Positions 1-9,698 of a stretch of 64,000 bases of DNA are shown one piece after another. The translations under genes and the position numbers were made by a program. Origin of the DNA: Tolypothrix campylonemoides VB511288 (lineage in GTDB: Bacteria > Cyanobacteriota > Cyanobacteriia > Cyanobacteriales > Nostocaceae); the NCBI GenBank assembly GCA_000828075.3, contig JXCB02000002.1, positions 1,304,248-1,368,247 on the forward strand. Reading direction: 5' to 3'. The number at the start of each line of letters is the position of its first letter. The stretch's first letter is position 1. Under the pieces are notes generated by a model that had not been told where the DNA came from, made no database searches, and worked only from the letters and a program-made list of their open reading frames with translations.

Positions 1-1
1 C

Positions 2-2854
2 CAAACCCAAGTATCAGAAGGTGGTGTTGAAAACATCGATACTGTCTTACAGCAAACAGGGCGATGGGAAAGCGAACTGATTCACACCCGCAAAGACGGA
101 GTGCAAATTGTGGTAGAAAGCCGTCAAGTTGCGATTCACAATTCGCAGGGTGAACTTGTTGGGTTTTTGGAAGTCAACCGCGATATTACTGGACGCAAAC
201 AAGTAGAAGCAGCACTACGCGAAAGTGAAGAACGCTATCGGCTGCTTGCCGAAAACGTTCCTCAGATGGTTTGGATTACGCGTCCCGATGGCTTTGTAGA
301 ATACTTCAATCAGCGCTGGCTAGACTACACTGGACTTAGACTTGAAGGAACTTTGGCGTGGAATTGGCAGCAGGTGATTCATCCCGACGATTTGCCAAAA
401 GCCATAGACAAATGGACAACCGGGCTTAGGACAGGAAATCGAGTTGAGGTACAGTACCGCCTCAAACGAGTTGATGGCGTTTACCGTTGGCACATAGCAC
501 AAGCTTTACCATTACGTGAGCAAGACGGCACAATTGTCAAGTGGTTTGGTACCTGTACAGATATTGATGACCAAAAACGGACAGAAGAAGCATTGCGTCA
601 AAGCGAAGCGCGGCTGCGGCTATTTGTAGACTCAGACATCATTGGCATTCAATTTGGTGATGTGTACGGGGGATTGAGTGAGGTAAACGATGCCTACTTG
701 CATATTCTTGGCTATAGCCGCAAAGATTTTTTAGACGGTGGAGTGCGCTGGACTGATATAACGCCACCAGAGTATCTGCCGTTCGATGAAGCAGCGATCG
801 CCGAAGCAAAGGTCAAAGGAGCTTATCCTCCTTATGAGAAAGAATATATCCGCAAAGACGGCACTCGTGTTCCCGTGTTGGTTGGGTTTGCCCTGACTGG
901 AGAAACACGAGAAGAGGCGATCGCCTTCATTTTGGACATCAGCGAACGCAAGCGAGCAGAAGCAGAACGCGATCGCTTCTTTACGCTGTCAGTTGATATG
1001 CTCTGCATTGCTGGATTTGATGGCTACTTCAAGCGATTAAATCCAGCTTGTGAAAAAATTCTCGGCTATACTCAGGCAGAATTGCTAACCACACCATTTA
1101 TTGAGTTTGTCCATCCAGAAGACCAAGCAAAAACTTTAAAAGAAGTTGAGAAGCTGATAACGGGAGCCGTAACCATCCATTTCGAGAACCGCTACCGCTG
1201 CAAAGATGGTTCCTACAAATGGCTGGTTTGGAATTCTGTTCCTGATGTTGAGTTAAAGTTGGTCTATGCGGTTGCTCATGATATTACTGACCGCAAACAG
1301 ATAGAGCAGACGCTGCGAGAGCAGGCAGATGCTTTGCGAATCAGTACAGAACGCCTCGATTTGGTTATTCAGGGAGCTGAACTTGGTTTGTGGTACTGCA
1401 ACTTACCACTCGACAAGCTGATTTGGAATGACCAGTGCAAAGCGCATTTTGGTCTACCACCCGATGCCGAAGTCACTATCAGTTTATTTTATCAACTGCT
1501 GCATTGTGATGACCGCGAACCCACACGGCAGGCAATTCAAGCCTCTATTGAGCAAACTGGTGGCTATGACGTTGACTACCGCACAGTTGCTCCAGATGGA
1601 CAAGTACGCTGGGTTCGGGCGATTGGGCGCACCTTCTGTAATGCGGCTGGCACACCAAACCGCTTTGACGGCATTACTATCGACATAAGCGATCGCAAAC
1701 GAGCCGAAGCCGCCCTCATTGAAAGCGAGCAGCGCTTTCGGTATGTCACAGATACTGCTCCGATGATGGTTTGGATGTCTGATACGGATAAACTCTGTAC
1801 CTACTTCAATAAACCTTGGTTGGATTTTACCGGACGCACGATGGAGCAGGAATTCGGTAATGGTTGGACAGAAGGTGTTCATCCGGATGATTTTCAGCGT
1901 TGCTTGGAAACATATAGTAATGCATTTGATGCCCGCCAAGAATTCCGAATGGAGTTCCGCCTGCAACGCTTTGATGGAGAATATCGTTGGCTTTTAGATA
2001 TTGGTGTGCCTCGGTTCACCCCAGAAGGTGAGTTTCTTGGTTACATCGGCTCTTGTCTTGATATTGAAGACCGCAAGCAAGCTGAGGCTCAAATTCGCCA
2101 AATTAACGAAACCCTGGAACAACGGGTCAAACAGCGCACAGTTCAACTAGAAGCTGCCAACAGAGAACTAGAATCCTTCTCTTACTCAGTTTCCCATGAC
2201 TTGCGGGCACCGCTGCGGCACATCACAGGATTTGTAGACTTGCTGCAAAAACGGCTTGGATCAACAGGACTGGATGACACTAGCCAGCGTTACATGAACA
2301 TCATCACCGAAGCCACCAAACAAGCGGGTAAATTAATCGATGATTTGTTAACTTTCTCGCGTGTGGGGCGCTCAGAAATGCGTCATACCACTACTGATAT
2401 GAATCTACTCGTGCAAGAAGTGCAACGCGATCTCATATCAGAAAATAAAAACCGCAAAGTTTCATGGCAAATAGAATCCTTGCCTCAAGTATATGGTGAC
2501 CCCTCAATGTTGCGGCTAGTTCTACGCAACCTATTGGAAAACGCCCTCAAATATAGCAAAACCCGCCCCGTAACAGAAATTACTGTAGGCAGTACCAGCA
2601 GTGAGCAAGAAGTGGTATTCTTCGTGCGAGATAACGGCATTGGTTTCGATATGAAATACGCTCACAAATTATTTGGCGTTTTTCAACGGCTGCACAGCGA
2701 TCCACAGTTTGAAGGCACGGGTGTAGGATTGGCAAATGTCCAACGCATTATTCACCGTCATGGCGGACGCGTCTGGGCAGAAAGTGAAATAGACAAGGTC
2801 GCGACCTTTTATTTTTCGCTACCAAGGGGGTCTGGAGTGAGAAGTGGAGAGTAG
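2..2854 (+). CDS. Multi-PAS sensor histidine kinase, 5' end outside window
   Basis: The frame is open from base 2 with no start, so the gene continues upstream; an internal GTG at 101 is not the real start. About 950 residues are visible. A PAS/PAC tail is followed by about five PAS/PAC units (roughly residues 70-715), each closing with a D-I-x-(D/E)-R-K type end. A short coiled coil leads to a HisKA domain with the phospho-acceptor His732 in [10 protein letters not shown], then a HATPase domain with N box (NLLENALKY) and G box (DNGIGFD). No membrane segment is seen, so it is probably a soluble sensor. The DLRAPLRH kinase type is common in cyanobacterial phytochrome-like kinases, but no GAF/PHY domain is visible here. 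The response regulator follows 10 bp downstream, suggesting a cognate pair. Ligand unknown. Confidence 0.93.
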   Translation, partial: QTQVSEGGVENIDTVLQQTGRWESELIHTRKDGVQIVVESRQVAIHNSQGELVGFLEVNRDITGRKQVEAALRESEERYRLLAENVPQMVWITRPDGFVEYFNQRWLDYTGLRLEGTLAWNWQQVIHPDDLPKAIDKWTTGLRTGNRVEVQYRLKRVDGVYRWHIAQALPLREQDGTIVKWFGTCTDIDDQKRTEEALRQSEARLRLFVDSDIIGIQFGDVYGGLSEVNDAYLHILGYSRKDFLDGGVRWTDITPPEYLPFDEAAIAEAKVKGAYPPYEKEYIRKDGTRVPVLVGFALTGETREEAIAFILDISERKRAEAERDRFFTLSVDMLCIAGFDGYFKRLNPACEKILGYTQAELLTTPFIEFVHPEDQAKTLKEVEKLITGAVTIHFENRYRCKDGSYKWLVWNSVPDVELKLVYAVAHDITDRKQIEQTLREQADALRISTERLDLVIQGAELGLWYCNLPLDKLIWNDQCKAHFGLPPDAEVTISLFYQLLHCDDREPTRQAIQASIEQTGGYDVDYRTVAPDGQVRWVRAIGRTFCNAAGTPNRFDGITIDISDRKRAEAALIESEQRFRYVTDTAPMMVWMSDTDKLCTYFNKPWLDFTGRTMEQEFGNGWTEGVHPDDFQRCLETYSNAFDARQEFRMEFRLQRFDGEYRWLLDIGVPRFTPEGEFLGYIGSCLDIEDRKQAEAQIRQINETLEQRVKQRTVQLEAANRELESFSYSVSHDLRAPLRHITGFVDLLQKRLGSTGLDDTSQRYMNIITEATKQAGKLIDDLLTFSRVGRSEMRHTTTDMNLLVQEVQRDLISENKNRKVSWQIESLPQVYGDPSMLRLVLRNLLENALKYSKTRPVTEITVGSTSSEQEVVFFVRDNGIGFDMKYAHKLFGVFQRLHSDPQFEGTGVGLANVQRIIHRHGGRVWAESEIDKVATFYFSLPRGSGVRSGE

Positions 2855-2864
2855 AGAGTATACG

Positions 2865-3341
2865 ATGGAATTAAAGCGCATTCTCCTAGTTGAAGACAGC
2901 ATTAACGATGTTGAGTTAATCCTGACTTCGCTAGCAGAAAACCATTTGGGCAATGAAGTCGTTGTCGTTCGTGACGGCGAAGAAGCATTGGATTACCTGT
3001 ATCGTCGAGGTTTGTATCGTTTGCGTCGCGAGGGTCATCCCGTTGTGGTGCTGCTGGATCTCAAATTGCCAAAAGTTGATGGCATAGAAGTCCTAACGCA
3101 ACTCAAGGCTGATCCAGGATTGAGAATCGTGCCAGTGGTCGTATTGACCTCTTCCCGTGAAGAGCAAGATCTGGCTCGCTGTTACGACCTTGGCGTCAAC
3201 GGCTATGTAGTTAAACCTATCGATTTTCATGAATTTGTTGAAGTCATTAAAGGACTTGGGTTATTTTGGGCAATAATTAATGAACCGCCTCCCGGTTCCA
3301 TCCCTCCGGCACGCAGTACTCAAGGAGTAGCAGGAATATAG
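2865..3341 (+). CDS. Single-domain response regulator (Rcp1-like)
   Basis: A 158-residue stand-alone receiver domain. The acid pocket Glu10/Asp11 (LLVEDS), phospho-acceptor Asp65 (VLLDLKLPK), the conserved Thr in VVLTSS and the Lys in VVKPIDF are all present. The sub-type, with a longer loop before the acceptor Asp, matches the Rcp1/CheY-like regulators that pair with phytochrome-type kinases. I chose ATG 2865, just after the kinase stop, because the protein then begins MELKRILLVED as in the family. A GTG at 2844 would overlap the kinase by 11 bp and add an unlike N-terminus. There is no output domain, so it probably relays phosphate or binds a partner protein. Confidence 0.93.
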   Translation: MELKRILLVEDSINDVELILTSLAENHLGNEVVVVRDGEEALDYLYRRGLYRLRREGHPVVVLLDLKLPKVDGIEVLTQLKADPGLRIVPVVVLTSSREEQDLARCYDLGVNGYVVKPIDFHEFVEVIKGLGLFWAIINEPPPGSIPPARSTQGVAGI

Positions 3342-3343
3342 CA

Positions 3344-5455
3344 ATGTCAGGTCTAAGGATTCTCTTGCTCGAAGATAGTTTGCTGGATGCAGAACTGATC
3401 CACGCCCTGCTCAGCGAAGGCGGTATCGCCTGCGAACAGGTACACGTGCAAACGCAAGCTGAATTCCAGACGGCATTGGAGCAAGATGGCTTTGACTTAA
3501 TTCTTTCAGATTATTCCTTACCTGGGTTTGATGGCATTACAGCTCTAGAAATGGCGCAGCATTACTGCCCAGATATTCCCTTCATTTTTGTTACCGCAAC
3601 AATGGGCGAGGAAGTCGCCATTGAAACCCTGAAAAGCGGAGCAACTGATTATGTTCTCAAGCAACGGTTAGAGCGTTTAGTTCCTTCGGTACGCCGTGCG
3701 CTGCGCGAGGCTGAGTATCAACGCGCCTGCAAAATTGCCCAAGCAGAACTGTACCGCCGGGAACAGGAATTTAGAGCTTTAGCGGAAAATTCACCGGACG
3801 TGATTGCCCGCATTGATACTAAACTCTGCTACTGCTACGTAAATCCCGCAACAGAAATAGCAACCGGAATACCACTAGAAAAGTGGATTGGCAAAACCGT
3901 TGCCGAAATGGGGTATCCAGAAGAGCTTGATACTTGGCAAGCAAAATTGCGCCAAGTCTTTGCCACAGGACTTGGTTGCTCGTTGGAGTTCGATTTTACC
4001 AGATCAAAAGGACGCATTTACTATCAAACACGTATTGTACCCGAATATACAGAAAATGGCACTGTACAATCATTACTGACCATCGGGCGTGACGTGACAA
4101 ATTATAAGCTGGCAGAGCAGGCATTACTGGTAAGCGAAGCTCAGTTACGGCAACAAAAAGAAGAATTGGAGCAGGCAAACCGGATTAAAGACGAGTTTTT
4201 GGCAGTGCTTTCCCATGAATTGCGATCGCCACTCAATGCGATTTTGGGCTGGGCAAAAATACTACGCAGCCGCACCTTAGATCCAACAAGCTTAAGTCGT
4301 GCTTTGGAAACAATTGAGCGCAACGCCAAGTTACAAACACAACTTATAGAAGATTTGCTAGATGTATCTCGCATAATCAGTGGTAAGTTGACTTTGCGTC
4401 CTTACCCAACAAATTTGATTCCAGCAATTGAAGCTGCAATTGATACAATGCGTCTAGCAGCTCAAGCCAAATCAATTGATTTGCAATTTACAATTTTAAA
4501 TTCTGGATTAGCAACCCAAGACAAAATCACAAGCGCACAAAGAGAATTCTCCCTACCTCCCCAATCCACAATCCAAAAGCCAAAATTCCTTGTTCTAGGT
4601 GATCCCAACCGATTACAGCAAATTGTTTGGAATCTCCTGTCTAATGCCATCAAGTTTACTCCACACGGAGGACTGGTAGAAGTGAATCTCGAATGGGTAG
4701 ATGAGGAAGCAGGGGAGCAGGAGAGCAGGGGAGAAAATTCCTTAGCATCCTATGCCAAAATTACTGTAAAAGACACAGGTATGGGTATAAATCCTGAGTT
4801 TCTTCCTTACGTGTTTGACTCGTTTCGTCAGGCAGATGGTTCTACCACTCGTAAACACGGCGGTTTGGGATTGGGTTTAGCAATTGTACGTCACCTCGTA
4901 GAACTGCACGGTGGGACTGTCAGCGCACAGAGTTCAGGAGAAAGACAAGGAGCAACATTTACGGTGCAATTGCCACTCCTTGAAAAGAAAGATAAGCAAA
5001 AGGAAAAAGGAAAAGATACAGGGAAAAATTCTTTTCCCTCATTAGCTCCTCAGTTCAACACCCCATCATCTCCGTTACAAGGAGTGCGCGTCTTGGTGGT
5101 AGATGATGACGCTGACTCACGAGATTTTTTGGTATTCGCTTTGCAAGATTTTGGAGCGATCGCCACTGCTGTCACCTCTGCTTCCTCAGCGCTAGAAGTT
5201 CTAACGACATTCCAACCAGATATCCTGATTAGCGATATTGGTATGCCAGAACAAGATGGCTACAGCTTAATTCGCCAAATTAGGGCATTGCCACCAGAAC
5301 AAGGAGGAGACATTCCCGCGATCGCCCTGACGGCATATGCTGGAGATAGGGATCGTAGCCTCGCCCTTGCAGCAGGTTTTCAAAGACATCTCTCTAAGCC
5401 TGTGATGCCAGATCACTTAGCAGATGTAGTCGTAGAATTAGTCAACAGTCATTAG
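3344..5455 (+). CDS. Hybrid histidine kinase: REC-PAS-HisKA-HATPase-REC
   Basis: 703 residues starting 2 bp after the response regulator, so translation is probably coupled. The N-terminal receiver (about 5-120) has acceptor Asp56 in SDYSLPGFDG. A PAS domain (about 140-260) follows, then HisKA with His291 in LSHELRSPLN, HATPase with NLLSNAIKF, DTGMGI and GLGLGLAIV boxes, and a C-terminal receiver (about 580-700) with Asp631 in SDIGMPEQDG. The layout implies a multi-step phosphorelay with the two preceding genes. Two stretches look like repeat-derived insertions: an acidic run in the ATPase domain (about 4706-4740, EEAGEQESRGE) and a Lys-rich linker before the last receiver (about 4981-5060). 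Both resemble the intergenic tandem repeats of this window. Confidence 0.95.
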   Translation: MSGLRILLLEDSLLDAELIHALLSEGGIACEQVHVQTQAEFQTALEQDGFDLILSDYSLPGFDGITALEMAQHYCPDIPFIFVTATMGEEVAIETLKSGATDYVLKQRLERLVPSVRRALREAEYQRACKIAQAELYRREQEFRALAENSPDVIARIDTKLCYCYVNPATEIATGIPLEKWIGKTVAEMGYPEELDTWQAKLRQVFATGLGCSLEFDFTRSKGRIYYQTRIVPEYTENGTVQSLLTIGRDVTNYKLAEQALLVSEAQLRQQKEELEQANRIKDEFLAVLSHELRSPLNAILGWAKILRSRTLDPTSLSRALETIERNAKLQTQLIEDLLDVSRIISGKLTLRPYPTNLIPAIEAAIDTMRLAAQAKSIDLQFTILNSGLATQDKITSAQREFSLPPQSTIQKPKFLVLGDPNRLQQIVWNLLSNAIKFTPHGGLVEVNLEWVDEEAGEQESRGENSLASYAKITVKDTGMGINPEFLPYVFDSFRQADGSTTRKHGGLGLGLAIVRHLVELHGGTVSAQSSGERQGATFTVQLPLLEKKDKQKEKGKDTGKNSFPSLAPQFNTPSSPLQGVRVLVVDDDADSRDFLVFALQDFGAIATAVTSASSALEVLTTFQPDILISDIGMPEQDGYSLIRQIRALPPEQGGDIPAIALTAYAGDRDRSLALAAGFQRHLSKPVMPDHLADVVVELVNSH

Positions 5456-5531
5456 TCATTAGTCATTAGTCAAAAATTATTCTCCCCTGCTCCCTCCCTC
5501 CCTCCCTCACTCCCTCACTCCCTCACTCCCT
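5449..5531 (+). repeat. Short tandem repeats (GTCATTA and CTCCCTCA units)
   Basis: Overlapping the kinase stop codon are about three copies of a 7-mer close to AGTCATT. Further on, the spacer before pepA has several copies of CTCCCTC/ACTCCCTC. Both are short tandemly repeated repetitive sequences of the kind scattered through cyanobacterial intergenic DNA. No function can be read from them. Confidence 0.8.
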
Positions 5532-5608
5532 ACCCCATCTTTCCAATCAGCATAAAGAACCTATTTTGCGCAATACTGGTACAAGAAGTTTTACACAGAA
5601 TACAGGAA

Positions 5609-7087
5609 ATGGACATTCGTGCGACTGATACTCCCCTACTAGAATGGACGGGGGATGGTTTAGTAATTGGATTATTTGAAGATGCAGTAGAGTTAACTGG
5701 CGAACTTGCAACTTTAGATGAAAAGTTGGCTAATAGTATAAAAGAACTCATTACCGAAGAGGAATTTAAGGGCAAACAAGGCAGCAGTGTTTTCACCAGA
5801 ATAGGTGCTAATAGCCCAGTTCGTAAAATTATACTAGTAGGTTTAGGGAAACCCGAGGCTCTAAAATTAGACAGCTTGCGCAGAGCCGCAGCCACAGCAG
5901 CCAGGTTAGCTAAAAAGCAAAAGACCAAAACTTTGGGGATTAGCTTGCCAATTTGGAACAACGATCCAACACAAACCGCGCAAGCGATCGCCGAAGGAGT
6001 TCAATTAGCACTATACCAAGATAATCGCTTTAAATCGGAACCAGAGGATAAAGGACCACAAGTCGAAACAGTCGATTTACTAGGACTGGGTGGACAGGAA
6101 GCAGCTATTACCCGTGGCAATCAAATTGCCGCTGGTGTATTCTTGGCACGGCAATTGGTTGCAGCTCCCGCTAACTCTGTAACACCAATTACTATGGCGG
6201 AAACTGCTCAACAAATCGCCTCGGATCACGGTTTGCAAATAGAAATCCTAGAACAGGAAGACTGTGAAAAATTAGGCATGGGAGCTTTTTTGGGAGTAGC
6301 AAAAGCTTCTGAACTGCCACCTAAGTTTATTCACTTAACTTATAAGCCAGAAGGAACACCAAAACGTAAGCTAGCGATTATCGGCAAAGGTTTAACTTTC
6401 GACTCTGGTGGACTAAACATTAAAGGTGCTGGTAGCGGTATTGAAAGTATGAAAATTGACATGGGTGGTGCTGCTGCCACCTTAGGTGCGGCAAAAGCCA
6501 TTGGTCAACTCAAACCAGATGTCGAAGTTCACTTCATCTCCGCTGTGACTGAGAATATGATCAGCGGTCGTGCCATGCACCCAGGCGACATTCTGACAGC
6601 TTCCAACGGCAAAACTATTGAAGTCAATAATACCGATGCCGAAGGACGTTTGACTCTAGCAGATGCCTTGGTATTTACTGAGAAGCTGGGAGTCGATGCA
6701 ATTATTGATTTAGCGACTCTCACGGGTGCTTGTGTCATTGCCTTAGGAGATGACATTGCTGGTTTGTTCTCTCCCGATGATGCTTTAGCTAAGGAGGTAG
6801 AGAAAGCATCTGTTGCCTCAGGGGAAAAGTTTTGGCGCTTGCCAATGGAAGAAAAATACTTTGAAGGGCTCAAATCTGGCATTGCCGACATGAAGAATAC
6901 TGGACCACGTCCCGGCGGTTCAATCACTGCGGCTTTATTCCTCAAGCAATTTGTCAAAGAAACTCCTTGGGCACACTTAGACATTGCAGGTCCAGTTTGG
7001 ACAGAAAAAGAAAATGGCTACAACGGTCCCGGTGCGACTGGTTTTGGTGTTCGTACTCTCGTAAATTGGGTGCTAAGCGATAGTTGA
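5609..7087 (+). CDS. pepA: Leucyl aminopeptidase (M17 family)
   Basis: 492 residues, normal length for PepA. The N-terminal half is the macro-like domain and the C-terminal half the M17 catalytic domain. The family signature NTDAEGRL at 341-348 carries metal ligands Asp343 and Glu345. Upstream, [14 protein letters not shown] holds the active-site lysine and a metal-binding Asp. The enzyme is a cytosolic hexameric di-metal peptidase that releases N-terminal residues during protein turnover. It begins at ATG 5609 and sits alone, convergent with the LOG-family gene. Confidence 0.96.
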   Translation: MDIRATDTPLLEWTGDGLVIGLFEDAVELTGELATLDEKLANSIKELITEEEFKGKQGSSVFTRIGANSPVRKIILVGLGKPEALKLDSLRRAAATAARLAKKQKTKTLGISLPIWNNDPTQTAQAIAEGVQLALYQDNRFKSEPEDKGPQVETVDLLGLGGQEAAITRGNQIAAGVFLARQLVAAPANSVTPITMAETAQQIASDHGLQIEILEQEDCEKLGMGAFLGVAKASELPPKFIHLTYKPEGTPKRKLAIIGKGLTFDSGGLNIKGAGSGIESMKIDMGGAAATLGAAKAIGQLKPDVEVHFISAVTENMISGRAMHPGDILTASNGKTIEVNNTDAEGRLTLADALVFTEKLGVDAIIDLATLTGACVIALGDDIAGLFSPDDALAKEVEKASVASGEKFWRLPMEEKYFEGLKSGIADMKNTGPRPGGSITAALFLKQFVKETPWAHLDIAGPVWTEKENGYNGPGATGFGVRTLVNWVLSDS

Positions 7088-7100
7088 TGCAGTGCTTGGG

Positions 7101-7175
7101 AGATGAGGGAGTGAGGGAGTGAGGGAGTGAGGGAGTGAGGGAGCCTTTTCTCCCCTGCTGCCCTGCTCCCCTGCT
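7101..7175 (+). repeat. Tandem repeat of a 9-bp GTGAGGGAG unit plus CCCTGCTC units
   Basis: Directly after pepA come about five copies of a 9-bp unit (GTGAGGGAG), then several CTCCCCTGCT-type units on the opposite purine/pyrimidine strand. The same units recur near 5490, 59170 and inside the coding regions of purL and rsgA. The two arms could pair imperfectly, so in vivo this may act as a 3' hairpin between the convergent genes. Confidence 0.75.
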
Positions 7176-7179
7176 CTTC

Positions 7180-8271
7180 CTACTTCCTCTCGGGATGCGC
7201 CTTTTCCTCGGGCGAAGGAGTACCCATTTGGTTAATCACTTTGATCAACTGGTACAATCGCCCTAAATCTCTTTGATTAAAGTATAAAATCAGGCGGGGT
7301 AGCTCAAAAGTTTCATCTTGCGCTTCTTGTGGTAAAGCCTGGCTTTTTTCAATTTGTCCTGTAACCAGAATGTCGCTGAAGTCAGCATTGAGTTGTTCGA
7401 CCTCAGCATCTGATAAATCTGACTTAAGACGGATGATTAAGCGATCGCCTACGTAGCGGCAGGAGTGATAGACTTGGTAAAAACTGGTAATCGCTTTGCA
7501 AGCCACATCCAAGTTGTCTGTCACTGTGTAAAGGCTGGGGTCATCAGGACTTACTAGACCTTTTTGCACCAGTTGCTTCTCGATGTATTCGCTCCAAGAC
7601 CGCCAGTAATCACCTCCAGGGTGGTCGATTAAAACTAAAGGTATCGGACCAAACTTACCTGTCTGGCTTAAGGTCATGCACTCAAAAGCTTCGTCTTGCG
7701 TTCCAAAACCACCTGGAAACAAGGCTATAGCATCGCTTTCTTTTAGGAGAAACAGCTTGCGGGTGAAAAAATACTTGAAGTTAATGAGCTTCGGATCTCC
7801 CTGAATAACCGGGTTTGCCTCTTGCTCAAAAGGGAGTTGAATATTTAAACCAAAAGAATTTTCTCGTCCAGCACCTTCGTTACCCGCTTGCATAATTCCG
7901 CCACCACCACCTGTCATCACCATAAAGCCCAATCGACAAACATAGCGAGCAAATTCGTACGCCATGCGGTATTCTGGTGTTTCTGGCGATAGACGAGCAG
8001 AACCAAAAATTGTGACTTTGCGAACGTGTCGATAAGCATAAAACAGCTGGAAACCGTGCTCCATGTCTGCTAAAGCAGTGGACAATATCTTCCAATCGAG
8101 ACGTTCAATTTCTTCACTCTTCTGAGCTAGACGCACTATCGTCGTTAGCGCCTGGATAATATATTGCTGATGCTTTGACGTAGGTAACTGTTCAAATAAT
8201 TTAGCGATATCCGTTTGGAGAGACTTTAATATGTCAAACGACGCAGATGAGGTCATGAGAAGTGCTGCCAA
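7180..8271 (-). CDS. LOG-family protein (TIGR00730-like Rossmann hydrolase)
   Basis: 363 residues. Two family motifs are clear: the GGGGGIMQAGNEGA nucleotide loop (about 121-134) and PGGFGTQDE (186-194), whose Glu and preceding Arg form the active site in LOG enzymes. Known LOG proteins cleave cytokinin riboside monophosphates or related nucleotides to base plus ribose phosphate; many bacterial relatives were first labelled lysine decarboxylases. This protein has a long N-terminal helical extension of about 80 residues and a C-terminal extension beyond the core. A second start at 8256 (MTSSAS) is equally possible. Substrate is inferred from family only. Confidence 0.88.
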   Translation of the reverse strand: MAALLMTSSASFDILKSLQTDIAKLFEQLPTSKHQQYIIQALTTIVRLAQKSEEIERLDWKILSTALADMEHGFQLFYAYRHVRKVTIFGSARLSPETPEYRMAYEFARYVCRLGFMVMTGGGGGIMQAGNEGAGRENSFGLNIQLPFEQEANPVIQGDPKLINFKYFFTRKLFLLKESDAIALFPGGFGTQDEAFECMTLSQTGKFGPIPLVLIDHPGGDYWRSWSEYIEKQLVQKGLVSPDDPSLYTVTDNLDVACKAITSFYQVYHSCRYVGDRLIIRLKSDLSDAEVEQLNADFSDILVTGQIEKSQALPQEAQDETFELPRLILYFNQRDLGRLYQLIKVINQMGTPSPEEKAHPERK

Positions 8272-8362
8272 AATGGCATTACATTTTATCTAAATTTCAT
8301 GTGGAATTTCTAAACCGCTACACGAAGTCCAAAGTCCAGAGTTTTAAGACTTACGGAACAAC

Positions 8363-8501
8363 TCTCTCAGGACTTACGCAAAGTCGAGAATGTCATACTG
8401 AGCGAAACAAAGTGTAGCGAAGTATCTGGGAGATTCTTCGTTTCGCGCTTCGCTACACTCAGAATGACACTTTTTCGTTAAAATGCGTAAGTCCTGTCTC
8501 T
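8363..8501. mobile_element. Putative miniature inverted-repeat element
   Basis: Perfect 13-bp terminal inverted repeats CAGGACTTACGCA (8368-8380) and TGCGTAAGTCCTG (8484-8496) enclose about 100 bp, itself partly self-complementary around GAATGTCATACTGAG/CTCAGAATGAC. The ends are flanked by a 5-bp direct repeat TCTCT (8363-8367 and 8497-8501), consistent with a target duplication. It has no coding capacity. A lone end of the same family (CAGGACTTACGCA) lies at about 46696. Confidence 0.6.
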
Positions 8502-8550
8502 GAAACTCTTATTTCTATGCAAAGACAGCGCACGCTGGGCGCCGAGAGTG

Positions 8551-8605
8551 CTTGCGCTTTGCGCTTACGTGTCCTAGCCTGCGGCACGCCGCTGCGCGTC
8601 TAATA
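8551..8605. repeat. Dispersed GC-rich palindromic repeat, copy 1
   Basis: The stretch TGCGCTTTGCGCTTACGTGT with the following CCTAGCCTGCGGCAC recurs almost unchanged at about 46769-46805. It has internal dyads (GCGC, GCCTGCGGC) and no coding content. Confidence 0.7.
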
Positions 8606-8918
8606 GTTAATTGTTGTGTACTCGATGACGCGATAGGACTTATGCAGCCGTTGGGTGTATTAACAAAGTGTAACGTAATTTCACCTTATGATACCTTACG
8701 TAGCAATTTCAACTTTTATACATAATCAGAGATTAGTACAGAGGCTGAAAACTCACCCTACGGTAATTTAATGTTTAGTTTACAAATAATCGCCCACAAC
8801 AAAAAACTTCCAAGAGCTGCGATCGCCTAAGCGCTACTAAACATAAGCTGAATTACAAAGGCAACAAATCTGTAGAGAGGCGATTGCCGCCTCTCAATTC
8901 TTTACGAATCTTTACGAC

Positions 8919-8943
8919 AAAAGAGCAAATCGAAGGCTCTTGA
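8919..8943 (-). terminator. Probable intrinsic terminator of trxA
   Basis: On the minus strand a stem TCAAGAGC/GCTCTTTT with a 9-nt loop lies about 20 bp past the trxA stop and ends in a short U-rich run. A second, stronger stem at 8875-8895 may act as backup. Confidence 0.5.
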
Positions 8944-8964
8944 GCAATTTTTCGGCGGTTGTGT

Positions 8965-9288
8965 TCAAAGATATTTGTCCACAGTGTTAGCTAATGTAGT
9001 TTTCGGAACGGCACCGACCACCATATCAACTTTTTGCCCACCCTTAAAAATCATTAATGTAGGAATGCTGCGAATGCCGTACTGGCTAGCAACATTAGGA
9101 TTTTCATCGGTGTTGACTTTAACTACCTTGAGTTGATTGTTGTACTGGGCGGCAATTTCATCGACAACAGGGGCAACCATCCGGCAAGGTCCGCACCAGG
9201 GTGCCCAAAAGTCAACTAAAACAGGAATCTCGCTATCTAGTACTTCCTGTTTAAAGGTAGAGTCTGTAACTTGTGCCGCTGCTGACAT
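8965..9288 (-). CDS. trxA: Thioredoxin
   Basis: 107 residues, the standard single-domain length, with the redox-active WCGPC at 31-35 after VDFWAP, and the cis-Pro loop IRSIPT. It reduces protein disulfides in the cytosol and, in cyanobacteria, links photosynthetic electrons via ferredoxin-thioredoxin reductase to Calvin-cycle enzymes. Sequence type is closest to m-type thioredoxin TrxA. It is transcribed alone, with a long upstream spacer and its own terminator candidate. Confidence 0.97.
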   Translation of the reverse strand: MSAAAQVTDSTFKQEVLDSEIPVLVDFWAPWCGPCRMVAPVVDEIAAQYNNQLKVVKVNTDENPNVASQYGIRSIPTLMIFKGGQKVDMVVGAVPKTTLANTVDKYL

Positions 9289-9698
9289 GGGTAAAAACCT
9301 TTGCCTATTATTATGTTGGAGTTTGCTGAAAATTCTACCATAGCAAAAACCACTGCTTCGGAGTCAGACACATACTTTTGCATATGGCGTTGAACTTATT
9401 CAAAATAACTATTTATTAAGGAACCGCCCGAACAGTAGCCGGGCGGAGTGTGGTGTGAGGAGTGAACGGAAACATGCGTCTCCGCTATCTCTATTTTAGG
9501 CGACATATGGGATTTTTCCAGTAATAGTTTAAGAGTCTGGAAAAATTTATTTTATAATTCGATGTGCAGCATTGAGTATCGGGCATGGAGAAGTGCGCTT
9601 AGAAACGCGCTCTCATGAAAAAGGTCTCTACATTTGTTGGTCGTTAGTTCTCATACAGTACTACTAACCACTAGCTCAAACTCGAGTACCCAGTTGTT
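9289..9698. other. Spacer between trxA and guaB3 with a GC hairpin
   Basis: No gene is seen. A stem CCGCCCG/CGGGCGG with a 9-nt loop at 9424-9446 is the only strong structure. It is not followed by a T-run on either strand, so it is not a classical terminator. The promoter of trxA should lie at the low end; none could be assigned with confidence. Confidence 0.6.

Larger units (their letters stand above)
8272..8964. other. Gene-free spacer between LOG and trxA, repeat-rich
   Basis: No convincing coding region is seen. It holds an inverted-repeat miniature element (8363-8501), a GC-rich dispersed palindromic repeat (about 8551-8605) that recurs near 46768, a hairpin GAGAGGCG/CGCCTCTC at 8875-8895, and the probable trxA terminator. 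The region 8620-8860 shows only AT-rich sequence with one HIP1-like GCGATCGC. Confidence 0.7.
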
